From assembly GCA_016839905.1 (NCBI GenBank), contig JAEOTJ010000333.1:1-13356 (forward strand): 13,356 nucleotides of DNA. Direction: 5' to 3'. Below the pieces are notes generated by a model. It saw only the letters and a list, made by a program, of their open reading frames with translations. It was not told the origin of the DNA and searched no databases. The translations under genes and the position numbers were made by a program. The stretch's first letter is position 1; every line of letters starts with the position of its first letter. The stretch is from Promethearchaeota archaeon. Its GTDB lineage: Archaea > Asgardarchaeota > Lokiarchaeia > Sigynarchaeales > SOKP01. Shown here in pieces: positions 6,572-13,111 of this stretch.

Positions 6572-6640
6572 TTTCACGGTTCACTAATTTAATCCTATGA
6601 TACTAGAGTTTCTTTAGATTATTATATTTAACCTATAATT

Positions 6641-6901
6641 TTAAATTTGAATGGTTTGAAAATGTAATTTTTGGATTTTAATATAAATAATCTTAGACTT
6701 CTGTTGAAGTGTTTTTTTTAATGATAAAAAATCAGAATCTAAAGTAATAACTATAGCATTTCTCTTTATTAATAACTCTGCTACTTCACCGTTCTTTATA
6801 CCAAGTTGATTTAATTCTTTAAGGGTTATAACTTTATGACCAAAATGATTGATGATTTTCTTGAGTGAAAGTTGTACATTTTCATCAAGTAGAAATTTCA
6901 A
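6641..6901 (-). CDS. DUF5615 PIN-like toxin
   Basis: The 86-residue product has the layout of the PIN-like DUF5615 family, usually ribonuclease toxins paired with DUF433 antitoxins. It opens with the diagnostic MKFLLDENV (Asp6, Glu7). The central block GHKVITLKELNQLGIKNGEV carries Glu39, and the strand AIVITLDSDF carries Asp55 and Asp57; these acidic residues would bind the metal of a PIN-type active site. It is somewhat shorter than usual (about 100-120 residues, from memory), ending soon after the strand KIIYIKIQKL, so the last helix may be missing. No continuation in another frame is obvious downstream. The ATG lies 3 nt after the antitoxin stop, so it is translated from the same message. 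Whether the short form is active is unknown. Confidence 0.82.
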   Translation of the reverse strand: MKFLLDENVQLSLKKIINHFGHKVITLKELNQLGIKNGEVAELLIKRNAIVITLDSDFLSLKKTLQQKSKIIYIKIQKLHFQTIQI

Positions 6902-6904
6902 AAT

Positions 6905-7150
6905 CTAATGTACATCTTTACTTAATACCTCATCCAAATTAACTTGAGAAAGGTTTTTTAATGCCTCATTCCCTAGCTCTAACACTTTAAAAAGGACTTT
7001 GCGGTCAAGATGGGGATACTCTTCTTGGATCTCGTCAATAGTATAATTCAGACCAACTAGTTCATAAATTAAAGCAACGGGAATCCTTGTACCCTTTATG
7101 ATGGGCTTCCCACCAAGAATTTCTGGGTTTGATTCAATTAGATCTGACAT
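6905..7150 (-). CDS. DUF433 antitoxin
   Basis: The 81-residue product matches the DUF433 family, small helical VapB-like DNA-binding antitoxins that neutralise DUF5615 toxins. The diagnostic block is residues 9-48: PEILGGKPIIKGTRIPVALI, then the helix-turn-helix-like LNYTIDEIQEEYPHL. The C-terminal part (50-81, LFKVLELGNEALKNL) is helical and probably contacts the toxin. It precedes the toxin by 3 nt in the usual antitoxin-first order. There is no Shine-Dalgarno; a TATA-like element about 30 nt before the ATG indicates a leaderless message, which such pairs often autoregulate. The length is normal and the gene looks intact. Confidence 0.88.
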   Translation of the reverse strand: MSDLIESNPEILGGKPIIKGTRIPVALIYELVGLNYTIDEIQEEYPHLDRKVLFKVLELGNEALKNLSQVNLDEVLSKDVH

Positions 7151-7176
7151 GTTCTATTATAAAATATAGAGATTCG

Positions 7177-7184
7177 AATATAAA
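7177..7184 (-). promoter_or_regulatory. TATA box of the DUF433/DUF5615 operon
   Basis: On the minus strand TTTATATT is centred about 30 nt before the ATG at 7150. In archaea transcription starts about 25 nt after the TATA centre, so the transcript would begin at or just before the ATG. This matches the absence of a Shine-Dalgarno. Confidence 0.4.
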
Positions 7185-7340
7185 TATTTACTTTTTAAAG
7201 GATCGAAGTAGGGGATATTCTCCAGGTATCTATTGAAAAGATCGAGAAAGAAAAGATAAATTTATTAAATATATCTTCAAAACCAGACCCATAGTCCATA
7301 TTCTAATCTCTTATTTCTTTTATTATTAAGAAATGCAACA

Positions 7341-9446
7341 TTATAATGATTTCATTTTATTTCTTTTTATTAAAATTAAAAAGACTATAGGAAAAAAGAC
7401 AGAACAAATAAAGAAAAATTTTTCAAATCCAGATATATAATTTGGAGTATTCTCCCTATTATAATTTTGTTCATCTGGAGGATAGCTATAGGGATCATTT
7501 GGATCGGTGTTATATATTATGCATTCTTCATAATCTGACCATCCATCTCCATCAGTATCACTTTTCAATGGATCTGTGTTACATTGACCAGAAATTTCCT
7601 CATAATCTGATAATAAATCATCATCCGTGTCATTATCATTTGGATTGGTGAAATGATTATTTATTTCGATATTATCCCATAACTTATCATCATCAGAATC
7701 CTTCTCGTTTGGATTTGTAGGTTCATAATTATATAAAGAATTATTTAATCCAAAGACTTCTTGAAAATCTGATAGAAGATCTCCATCAGTATCAATTTCA
7801 TTTGGATTTGTGGGTATATAACCAAAGAGTGAATTGTGAATCCCCAGAATTTCCTCATAATCTGTAAGTAAATCATTATCAGAATCATCATCATTTGGAT
7901 CTGTCCAATAGGGCCAATAGTAACAATAGGATCCTGATAATTCTTCCCAATCACTTAAACCATCATGGTCTGTATCAGGATCAGTGGCATTAGTAGGTTT
8001 ATGATAATTCACATAATATAATAATTCTCCAGAAATTTCTTGATAATCGGTAAATCCATCTCCATCAGTATCTGGATCATATGGATTTGTAAAATATTGG
8101 CAAATTTCTAAATTATCAGATATATGGTCCCTATCAGAATCTATTCCAAATTTTACTAAAGTATATTTCTTAAATCCGTCAAAATCAGAAAATCCAAACC
8201 ATCCTTCAGTATATATATTATTTTCGTTGTCTATCGCAAGACTAGGATATGTTGAGCTTCCATCAGGCCATTGTTCAAGTCCACCATATTCCAATAAAGT
8301 CCCTGAGGTATTATATTTTAAAAGAACAAAGCTATAACTTGTACCTACAAAGTTTCCACTACTAAGTATCATTAAATTATTATTTGAATTAATTACTATA
8401 TCATAATATTTAGTACTTGATGTAGGATATTGAGAAGTAATATTCCATTGTTCATCCCCATTACTATTATATTTTATTAAACGAGCAGTATTTTTTGAAT
8501 TTGAATAGTTATATGTATATCCGATTACAAAAATCTCGTTATTGGACCCACATACCACCCCAGTTGGATAATCACTGCATTCTGTTCCCCATGTCTTAGC
8601 CCATAATAATGTTCCCGCTGTATTATATTTTAAAACACAAATTTCTTCTTGAAAGCCAGATTTGTAAGATCTTCCAGCAATACATATGTTATCAGAGGAA
8701 TCAACAGTTACTGCAATACCACATTGACCATAATCACCTCCCCATAATTTATACCACTGAAAAGTTCCAGAACTTGTATATTTAAGTAAAAGTATATCAC
8801 GAGTTGGAGTATAAGTACTAGAAGTTCCTACAACATATACATCACCTGCAGAATCTGTGCAAACATCATATGCTTCAGCATCCTTATCCAAAACTTCTAA
8901 GCCCCATGTTTTATTCCACTGATAGTTACCATTAGTATCAAATTTAACAAGAAAAATAAGATCAACAAACCAGTCAGGAGTCACTTGAACATAGTAAGAT
9001 CCTGTCATAAAAATTTCTCCATATTTATTAACACATAAGCTGTAACATTCAGAATTTTCTGGACCTATCCAAGATTTATTCCATAAAAGATCTCCAGCGC
9101 TATTATATTTTTCAAAGTAATTTCTATGATTATATCCTCTATAATCTTGAGCGCCTAGTATATAAACATTATCTAATGAATCTACTGCGACATCAACACT
9201 AGCTTCTACATATCCACTATCGGGATTCTTTGCAGTTTCATTCCACTCATATGCATAGGTTATATTTCCTCTAAATATAGTTTCCTCAACGAAAGCTTTT
9301 GATGGGATATCTGTAACTACAGTATTTTTATTATTGTTTTTAAAAGAGATTGAATAACTGGATTTTTGTAAAGCTAGACCGCTAAATGAAATAAATAACA
9401 ATAGAGCTAAAATACTTTGATATTTAAATCCTATTGTTTTTGTCAT
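7341..9446 (-). CDS. secreted, membrane-anchored SBBP/calcium-repeat protein
   Basis: A 701-residue surface protein. Residues 1-27 are a signal peptide (basic MTKTIGFKYQ, then ILALLLFISFSGLAL). Residues about 81-435 hold seven or so repeats of the SBBP/beta-propeller type, each with a strand like GDVYVVGTSS, then KYTSSGTFQWYKLWGG, probably forming a propeller. Residues about 436-652 hold about seven Asp-rich motifs such as DTDGDGFTDYQE and DTDHDGLSDWEE, typical of thrombospondin-type-3-like calcium-binding repeats. A hydrophobic helix (671-693) followed by KRNKMKSL anchors the C-terminus in the membrane, leaving the repeats outside the cell. No enzyme or sortase-type motif is seen. GTGA lies 7 nt before the ATG (9454-9457). 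Adhesion or scaffolding is likely but not shown. It is the largest gene of the accessory block. Confidence 0.88.
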   Translation of the reverse strand: MTKTIGFKYQSILALLLFISFSGLALQKSSYSISFKNNNKNTVVTDIPSKAFVEETIFRGNITYAYEWNETAKNPDSGYVEASVDVAVDSLDNVYILGAQDYRGYNHRNYFEKYNSAGDLLWNKSWIGPENSECYSLCVNKYGEIFMTGSYYVQVTPDWFVDLIFLVKFDTNGNYQWNKTWGLEVLDKDAEAYDVCTDSAGDVYVVGTSSTYTPTRDILLLKYTSSGTFQWYKLWGGDYGQCGIAVTVDSSDNICIAGRSYKSGFQEEICVLKYNTAGTLLWAKTWGTECSDYPTGVVCGSNNEIFVIGYTYNYSNSKNTARLIKYNSNGDEQWNITSQYPTSSTKYYDIVINSNNNLMILSSGNFVGTSYSFVLLKYNTSGTLLEYGGLEQWPDGSSTYPSLAIDNENNIYTEGWFGFSDFDGFKKYTLVKFGIDSDRDHISDNLEICQYFTNPYDPDTDGDGFTDYQEISGELLYYVNYHKPTNATDPDTDHDGLSDWEELSGSYCYYWPYWTDPNDDDSDNDLLTDYEEILGIHNSLFGYIPTNPNEIDTDGDLLSDFQEVFGLNNSLYNYEPTNPNEKDSDDDKLWDNIEINNHFTNPNDNDTDDDLLSDYEEISGQCNTDPLKSDTDGDGWSDYEECIIYNTDPNDPYSYPPDEQNYNRENTPNYISGFEKFFFICSVFFPIVFLILIKRNKMKSL
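7491..8141 (-). repeat. Asp-rich calcium-binding repeats
   Basis: In-gene repeats coding residues about 436-652 of the secreted protein. Units have the core D-x-D-x-D-G-x-x-D-x-x-E and are separated by NP-rich spacers. The most alike neighbours are around residues 544-585, where PTNPNE precedes each acidic core and GxxNSLxxY links them. This points to recent unit duplication. Confidence 0.75.
8142..9206 (-). repeat. SBBP-type beta-propeller repeats
   Basis: In-gene degenerate repeats coding residues about 81-435. The unit is roughly 50 residues: a D-S-x-x-N-x-Y-x-x-G strand, then a K-Y-x-x-x-G-x-x-x-W-x-K-x-W block. About seven units would close one propeller. Confidence 0.65.
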
Positions 9447-9632
9447 ATTATTTTCACTTTACAATCATTCCAAAATTGATCTTATTTTTGAATTCTTCAG
9501 TATCAAAGGAAGTAGATCTCTGAATCTTATTGAACTGAGCCTTTATTTGTTAAATTTATTCTCCAATACTAATATTTTGTAAATTATTCTTTTTTATTTC
9601 ATTTCCAATGGAAATCTACCTTAAAGCTTATA

Positions 9633-9719
9633 AGAGAAAAGTGGTTATATTTATGTATGCATATACAATATTTATCTCCACTTTCAGATTTGGAAGCTGA
9701 GTTAAAACCACTTTTCTCT
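9633..9719 (+). promoter_or_regulatory. 14-bp inverted repeat around the transposase start
   Basis: AGAGAAAAGTGGTT (9633-9646) recurs exactly as its reverse complement AACCACTTTTCTCT (9706-9719). The 59-nt loop holds the transposase ATG at 9657. In RNA reading in from outside, this stem would enclose the start region. One arm lies in the leader and the other in codons 17-21. Confidence 0.6.
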
Positions 9720-10328
9720 AACGAATATATGTTAACATTTTTTAAAAACTTTTGTGAAGCAATCGAATCTCAAATGTGGGGGTGGAAAAAAGGTAAAAAC
9801 GCAAGATATGACGCTGAGGACTTTCTTAGAGTCTTTTTTTATTCCGAAATGGATGGAAGGTCTATAGATAGTGCTAGCGAAAGGTTAAATAAGTACTTTT
9901 TGAACAAAAAAAAAGGAAGGCAAAAAAAGTACGCCGACGGGCGAAATAAGCGCGAAGTCCCGCATCAAACCGAAGTAAACAAGCTTTTACGCCGTATCGG
10001 GCTCGAAAGAGCGAGGTTAATACTACGAAAGTGCTTAGACCATCAATTAATGGAAGCATTAAGGTTACAACTCATTTCAAGAAAGGTCAATGTTCTAATT
10101 GACTTTACAGAACATTCTTATTACGGGAAACGGAAGGATAAAATGATCAAGGGAACAAATCGGGGCAATGGGACGAAAAAAATGAGGCATTACTTAGGTT
10201 TTTCGATTTTGTCGAAAGGAATTCACCTTTTCGCAGGATTAGAGCAAATCGCAAAAAGACAATCCAAAATACCCACAATCCTTAAATTTCTTGAGCATTT
10301 AGTCAATTTAGGGTTTGAATTAAATTAA
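9657..10328 (+). CDS. DDE transposase, N-terminal part (ends at in-frame TAA)
   Basis: These 223 residues carry the N-terminal helical part of an IS4-like transposase and the first catalytic Asp: Asp149 in NVLIDFTEHSYYGKRKD. The segment at about 50-115 (YDAEDFLRVFFYSEM to PHQTEVNKLLRRIG) resembles the DNA-binding N-terminal domain with two helix bundles. The frame stops at TAA 10326-10328 after GFELN. The next codons in the same frame continue the protein, so the stop most simply arose by AAA to TAA. On its own the fragment lacks the second Asp and the Glu and cannot be a complete catalytic domain. The start ATG sits in the loop of a 14-bp inverted repeat. An upstream ATG (9653) is in another frame. 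Confidence 0.8.
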   Translation: MHIQYLSPLSDLEAELKPLFSNEYMLTFFKNFCEAIESQMWGWKKGKNARYDAEDFLRVFFYSEMDGRSIDSASERLNKYFLNKKKGRQKKYADGRNKREVPHQTEVNKLLRRIGLERARLILRKCLDHQLMEALRLQLISRKVNVLIDFTEHSYYGKRKDKMIKGTNRGNGTKKMRHYLGFSILSKGIHLFAGLEQIAKRQSKIPTILKFLEHLVNLGFELN

Positions 10329-10937
10329 GTGATGATAGATCGAGAATTCTACCAGGCTGAGCTTTTAAAGGAGATTAAAACCTTAAAAGGGGAGTTTTTA
10401 ATTCCTTCCAAATCGTACAAAAAAATTAACTTGATGATTGAAGAATACTTGAAAGGAACGGGTAAGAGAATCAGAAGATATACAATTTCGAGTGCTCCCG
10501 GAAGTGGAAAACAATATTCTCAGAATTTGTATTTACTTTTAAAAGCAAAAAAGGGGTACTCTCTTTCAAGCGTTAAACAAGACTTTAAGAAAAATAAATT
10601 AACTTTAGACGATGCTATGAAGTTGATCTATGCCGTAATGACCACCCAAAAACCGAGGGGCGATACGAGCTCTTGGGCGTCCCGCACTTCTCGATTTTAC
10701 AAAAAACGGTGGTTTATAGAAACGGGGTTTTCCGACTTAAACAGGATGGGTAGGCGCTGGAAGTCGAAACACGATAACACGAGATATTTAGACATGCTGG
10801 TTCGAATGCTCCTTTACAATTCGTGGAAGATTAACAAGGCGTGGCTCAAAAAACGCCGTAAAAAAGGGAAAAAATGCGTAAAGTGGACCTTACAAGACAA
10901 CCAAGACGCGTTAGTTGATTTATTTCTTGAAGCGTAA
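10329..10937 (+). CDS. DDE transposase, C-terminal part (after in-frame TAA)
   Basis: The frame continues without shift from the N-terminal part (10329 is exactly 672 nt after 9657). It begins GTG ATG, reading VMIDREFYQAELLKEI, which holds the second catalytic Asp. The catalytic Glu lies in the Y-x-x-R-W-x-I-E block (residues 124-131, YKKRWFIE). Counted as one protein the triad is D149, D228 and E355. The C-terminus is strongly basic (LKKRRKKGKK, 174-183). The GTG/ATG after the stop could start translation of this half alone, but no Shine-Dalgarno supports it, so this half is probably not expressed separately. Treat both halves as one disrupted gene unless read-through is shown. Confidence 0.8.
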   Translation: MMIDREFYQAELLKEIKTLKGEFLIPSKSYKKINLMIEEYLKGTGKRIRRYTISSAPGSGKQYSQNLYLLLKAKKGYSLSSVKQDFKKNKLTLDDAMKLIYAVMTTQKPRGDTSSWASRTSRFYKKRWFIETGFSDLNRMGRRWKSKHDNTRYLDMLVRMLLYNSWKINKAWLKKRRKKGKKCVKWTLQDNQDALVDLFLEA

Positions 10938-11083
10938 ATAAAATTAACAATCGTATATCGAACAGGTGTAAATAATGTCGAGACTGAAAAGAATAAAGAT
11001 TAATAGAAAAAAATTACTTCCTTAGATACTGATTCTTATCAATTTATTACTAAATAACTAGATTTTTTTTATATATAAATATT

Positions 11084-11206
11084 ATGATAATATCTAGAAT
11101 ACATCTCAAATTCATCAAGTTTGAAAATTCGCTTGGAATCACCATTAAAAAAGACACCTGCGAAATTTTGAACGTGGAAGAAGGGGATTTCTTACACAAA
11201 AAATAA
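11084..11206 (+). CDS. AbrB/MazE-like antitoxin fragment (40 codons)
   Basis: The ORF reads MIISRIHLKFIKFENSLGIT, then IKKDTCEILNVEEGDFLHKK. It fits the swapped-hairpin AbrB/MazE pattern: a strand, the turn G/E-N-S-L-G-I-T-I, a short helix (KKDTCEILN) and V-E-E-G-D before a last strand. Ordinary members have I-P-K after the ITI and extend a few residues past GD into another strand. Here the protein ends eight residues after GD begins, so it is minimal or truncated. A TATA-like ATATATAAAT ends only 4 nt before the ATG, so the start is uncertain. No toxin gene follows in 480 nt. It may be a relic of a toxin-antitoxin pair or a small repressor. Confidence 0.45.
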   Translation: MIISRIHLKFIKFENSLGITIKKDTCEILNVEEGDFLHKK

Positions 11207-11300
11207 GATGTGCATCTAAAATTATCTTCAGTTATTTCTTCAAACTTTTTCTTTTATAATCCCTATTATATAGAATCTAATCCTAATTAGGAAAAACCAA

Positions 11301-11470
11301 GATATAAGAGAGAAAAAAGGCAAGGAATGCTTAGGGTGATTCAAAAACTAGATCATCTTCAGAGAGAATGATTTTTCCACACTTCTTTAATTTAATTATA
11401 GCATACTTGAGAATACATTTTTTCTTTACTTACCCCAAGCATCAATTGCAACATATTCTCATTCTCTATC
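11301..11470. repeat. imperfect long inverted repeat
   Basis: ATGCTTAGGGT (11327-11337) and ACCCCAAGCAT (11432-11442) are inverted with one mismatch in 11. Weaker similarity extends outward on both sides (left GATATAAGAGAG, right CATTCTCTATC as its reverse complement). The 94-nt interior has no frame. The arms could be ends of a small decayed mobile element (MITE-like) or a large hairpin. Confidence 0.3.
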
Positions 11471-11561
11471 TATTTCTTATTTTTTATATTTTTTATAATC
11501 CATTACTATGAGTGTTCCGATCGAGCCGACTATTGAAGATATTAAAAAGCTAAAAATAAAG

Positions 11562-11697
11562 ATCACTAATTCTGAATAAAAACCTATTAAAAACAATGAT
11601 TCTTATGAAGAAATCTTAGTTATAAGATGATTAATCTATGTGAGGTTATAAAAAAAAAGAATAGTAAAAAAAAAAGGATTTTCTGGTTTTTTTATAG
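11562..11697 (+). ncRNA. structured repeat, copy 2
   Basis: Second copy of the element at 5441-5569. The core is 11562-11650, the spacer is A-rich, and the tail GATTTTCTGG plus a T run reaches the stop codon of the phosphoglycerate kinase gene (11692). Hairpins: TTAGTTAT-AAG-ATGATTAA (11616-11634) and TAATCT-ATGTG-AGGTTA (11632-11648). Relative to copy 1, G-C pairs became G-U, so pairing holds on the plus strand. The T-rich tail may also act in termination between this transcript and the convergent kinase gene. Confidence 0.5.
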
Positions 11698-12912
11698 TTT
11701 TTTTTCTCTTAGAGCTCTTATCATTGGTAAATCGTTTCCTGAAAGGATTTCTAACATGGCTCCGCCTGCGGTAGAGATGAAAGAGACATCATCTGCTTTA
11801 CCAGACATTGCCGCGGCAGCACCCATTTCTCCCCCTCCAATAATCGTGAGGGCATTATTCTCTTTTGTTGCTTTGACCATTGCATCTACCATCTCGTTAG
11901 TTGCCTTTCTAAAAACCTCCATCTCAAAAATACCTGGAGGGCCATTTGCTATGATTGTTTTGCATTTCATCATTATTTCTTCAAATTTCTCAACAGTTTT
12001 AGGACCAATATCTCCTGTAGTGGTATTATAAGTTCCTGCTTCGTCGATTTCAATTGCTTTTCTATTTCCATTATCATCAATTATTAAATCTAAGGGTAAA
12101 ATGATTTTATCTTTATATTTTTCCATTGTTTCCTTAATCATATCCTTATTAGCTTCTAAATCTTTAGCGATTATTTTATGATTAGATTCTCCCATGCTCG
12201 TCCCTAGAGCCTCAAAGATTAAGATCGCTGTCAATCCTGAACACAAAGCATAGTCAAGTTTTCCCTCAAAATTATATCTCATTGCTTTAAACTTATCTAT
12301 TGCTTTAGCTCCTCCGATGAGCATTGCCATTGGCCTATCAGGGGCTTCCACGACTTTCTTTAGAATATTCAATTCTCTGTCTGTTATAGGTCCTGCTAGC
12401 ATTTTAGGCCAGCCTACTATAGATGCGTGTGCTCGATGTGCCGCTCCAAAAGCATCGACGATCACATAATCAACTAAGGGGAATAAAGTCTTAACCATTT
12501 CAGTATTTTCCGCTTCTGAAAAGTCTTTATATCCTTTCATTTCATCTTCATATTTTCGGATGTTATTAAGAACTAAAACATCTCCCGGTTTAAGTTCTTT
12601 TATTGCATTTACAGCAAGATCTCCGTATATATCCTTCACAAATTTCACAGAACGTCCAAGTTGTTTTTCAATTTCTTTTGCATGGATATCTAAATCCGTG
12701 AAATCATCATTTCCGGGTCTAGATTGATGAGCCATTATGATAACTGCACTTTCATTATAGATATCCTTTAAAAAAGGCACTAGGACTTCGATACGTGGAG
12801 AATTTGTGATCACCATTTTATCTACATCAATATTGGAGTTGATATCAACTCGCATTAATACTTTTTTTCCCTTCAAATCCACATCCTTAAAAGATGTATA
12901 TTCAATTTTCAT
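11692..12912 (-). CDS. pgk: phosphoglycerate kinase (archaeal type)
   Basis: Catalyses the reversible transfer of phosphate between 1,3-bisphosphoglycerate and ADP in glycolysis and gluconeogenesis, in the cytosol. The product is about 406 residues. Numbered from the longer GTG start, it shows the signature VLMRVDIN (22-29), HQSRPG (66-71, substrate-binding Arg, the archaeal form of H-x-G-R-P), GGAKAIDKF (nucleotide-domain GGAK), GDIGPKT, NGPPGIFEM and GGGEMGAAAA, the phosphate-binding end of the nucleotide site. I prefer the ATG at 12912 because GTGAT (12920-12924) then sits as a Shine-Dalgarno 7 nt upstream. The longer GTG (12924) and ATG (12921) would lie inside that signal. A TATA-like run at about 13033-13043 would give a leader near 95 nt. 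No other glycolytic gene is adjacent. Confidence 0.95.
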   Translation of the reverse strand: MKIEYTSFKDVDLKGKKVLMRVDINSNIDVDKMVITNSPRIEVLVPFLKDIYNESAVIIMAHQSRPGNDDFTDLDIHAKEIEKQLGRSVKFVKDIYGDLAVNAIKELKPGDVLVLNNIRKYEDEMKGYKDFSEAENTEMVKTLFPLVDYVIVDAFGAAHRAHASIVGWPKMLAGPITDRELNILKKVVEAPDRPMAMLIGGAKAIDKFKAMRYNFEGKLDYALCSGLTAILIFEALGTSMGESNHKIIAKDLEANKDMIKETMEKYKDKIILPLDLIIDDNGNRKAIEIDEAGTYNTTTGDIGPKTVEKFEEIMMKCKTIIANGPPGIFEMEVFRKATNEMVDAMVKATKENNALTIIGGGEMGAAAAMSGKADDVSFISTAGGAMLEILSGNDLPMIRALREKKL

Positions 12913-12919
12913 TTTAATC

Positions 12920-12924
12920 ATCAC
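12920..12924 (-). promoter_or_regulatory. Shine-Dalgarno of pgk
   Basis: GTGAT on the minus strand complements ATCAC near the 3' end of archaeal 16S rRNA. It is 7 nt from the ATG at 12912 and decides that start over the GTG/ATG at 12924/12921. Confidence 0.5.
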
Positions 12925-13111
12925 TTAAAATTAGGAATATGAGTTAAATTAGTACAATTCTTTATTGATTTTAACTTTTTATTATCTTTTTTAATATTAC
13001 AATTACTAAATATTTCTTAATCAAATAATAATTTATATATAGATTTTTTTCTTTATAACTCCAAGGAATTATGGATATTTCCTATTAATACCTATTATTT
13101 GAAATCGAGTC

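Larger units (their letters stand above)
9657..10937 (+). mobile_element. insertion sequence, DDE transposase, ends not defined
   Basis: The two reading frames below form one transposase of 426 codons split by a TAA. The coding part is GC-richer than its surroundings (codons such as CGC, GCG, CGG), as expected of a recent arrival. I could not find convincing terminal inverted repeats or target-site duplications, so the extent given is the coding region only. Real ends probably lie tens of bases further out. Family assignment is tentative: IS4-like superfamily, possibly the ISH3-like part. Confidence 0.75.
10938..11691. other. 754-nt gap with small ORF, repeats and relics
   Basis: Contents: an AbrB-like 40-codon ORF (11084-11206); a perfect palindrome TCCTAATTAGGA (11281-11292); a long imperfect inverted repeat (11301-11470); a 23-codon ORF, 11508-11579, reading MSVPIEPTIEDIKKLKIKIT and ending in NSE, which runs into repeat copy 2; and repeat copy 2 itself (11562-11697). 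The 23-codon ORF looks like the start of a lost gene rather than a functional one. No other coding frame is convincing. Confidence 0.5.

Noticed and set aside
7745..7954. Minus-strand 69-codon ORF
   Set aside because: It is an alternative frame of the Asp-rich repeats in the secreted protein.
9545..10950. Possible IS terminal repeats TGTTAAATTTATT (left) and AATAAAATTAACA (right)
   Set aside because: The 12-of-13 match is entirely A/T and expected in this background. No target duplication flanks it.
11627..12031. Plus-strand ORF of 134 codons antisense to pgk
   Set aside because: It lies opposite the well-supported phosphoglycerate kinase and its composition is that of a shadow frame. Its first codons fall inside the hairpin repeat.
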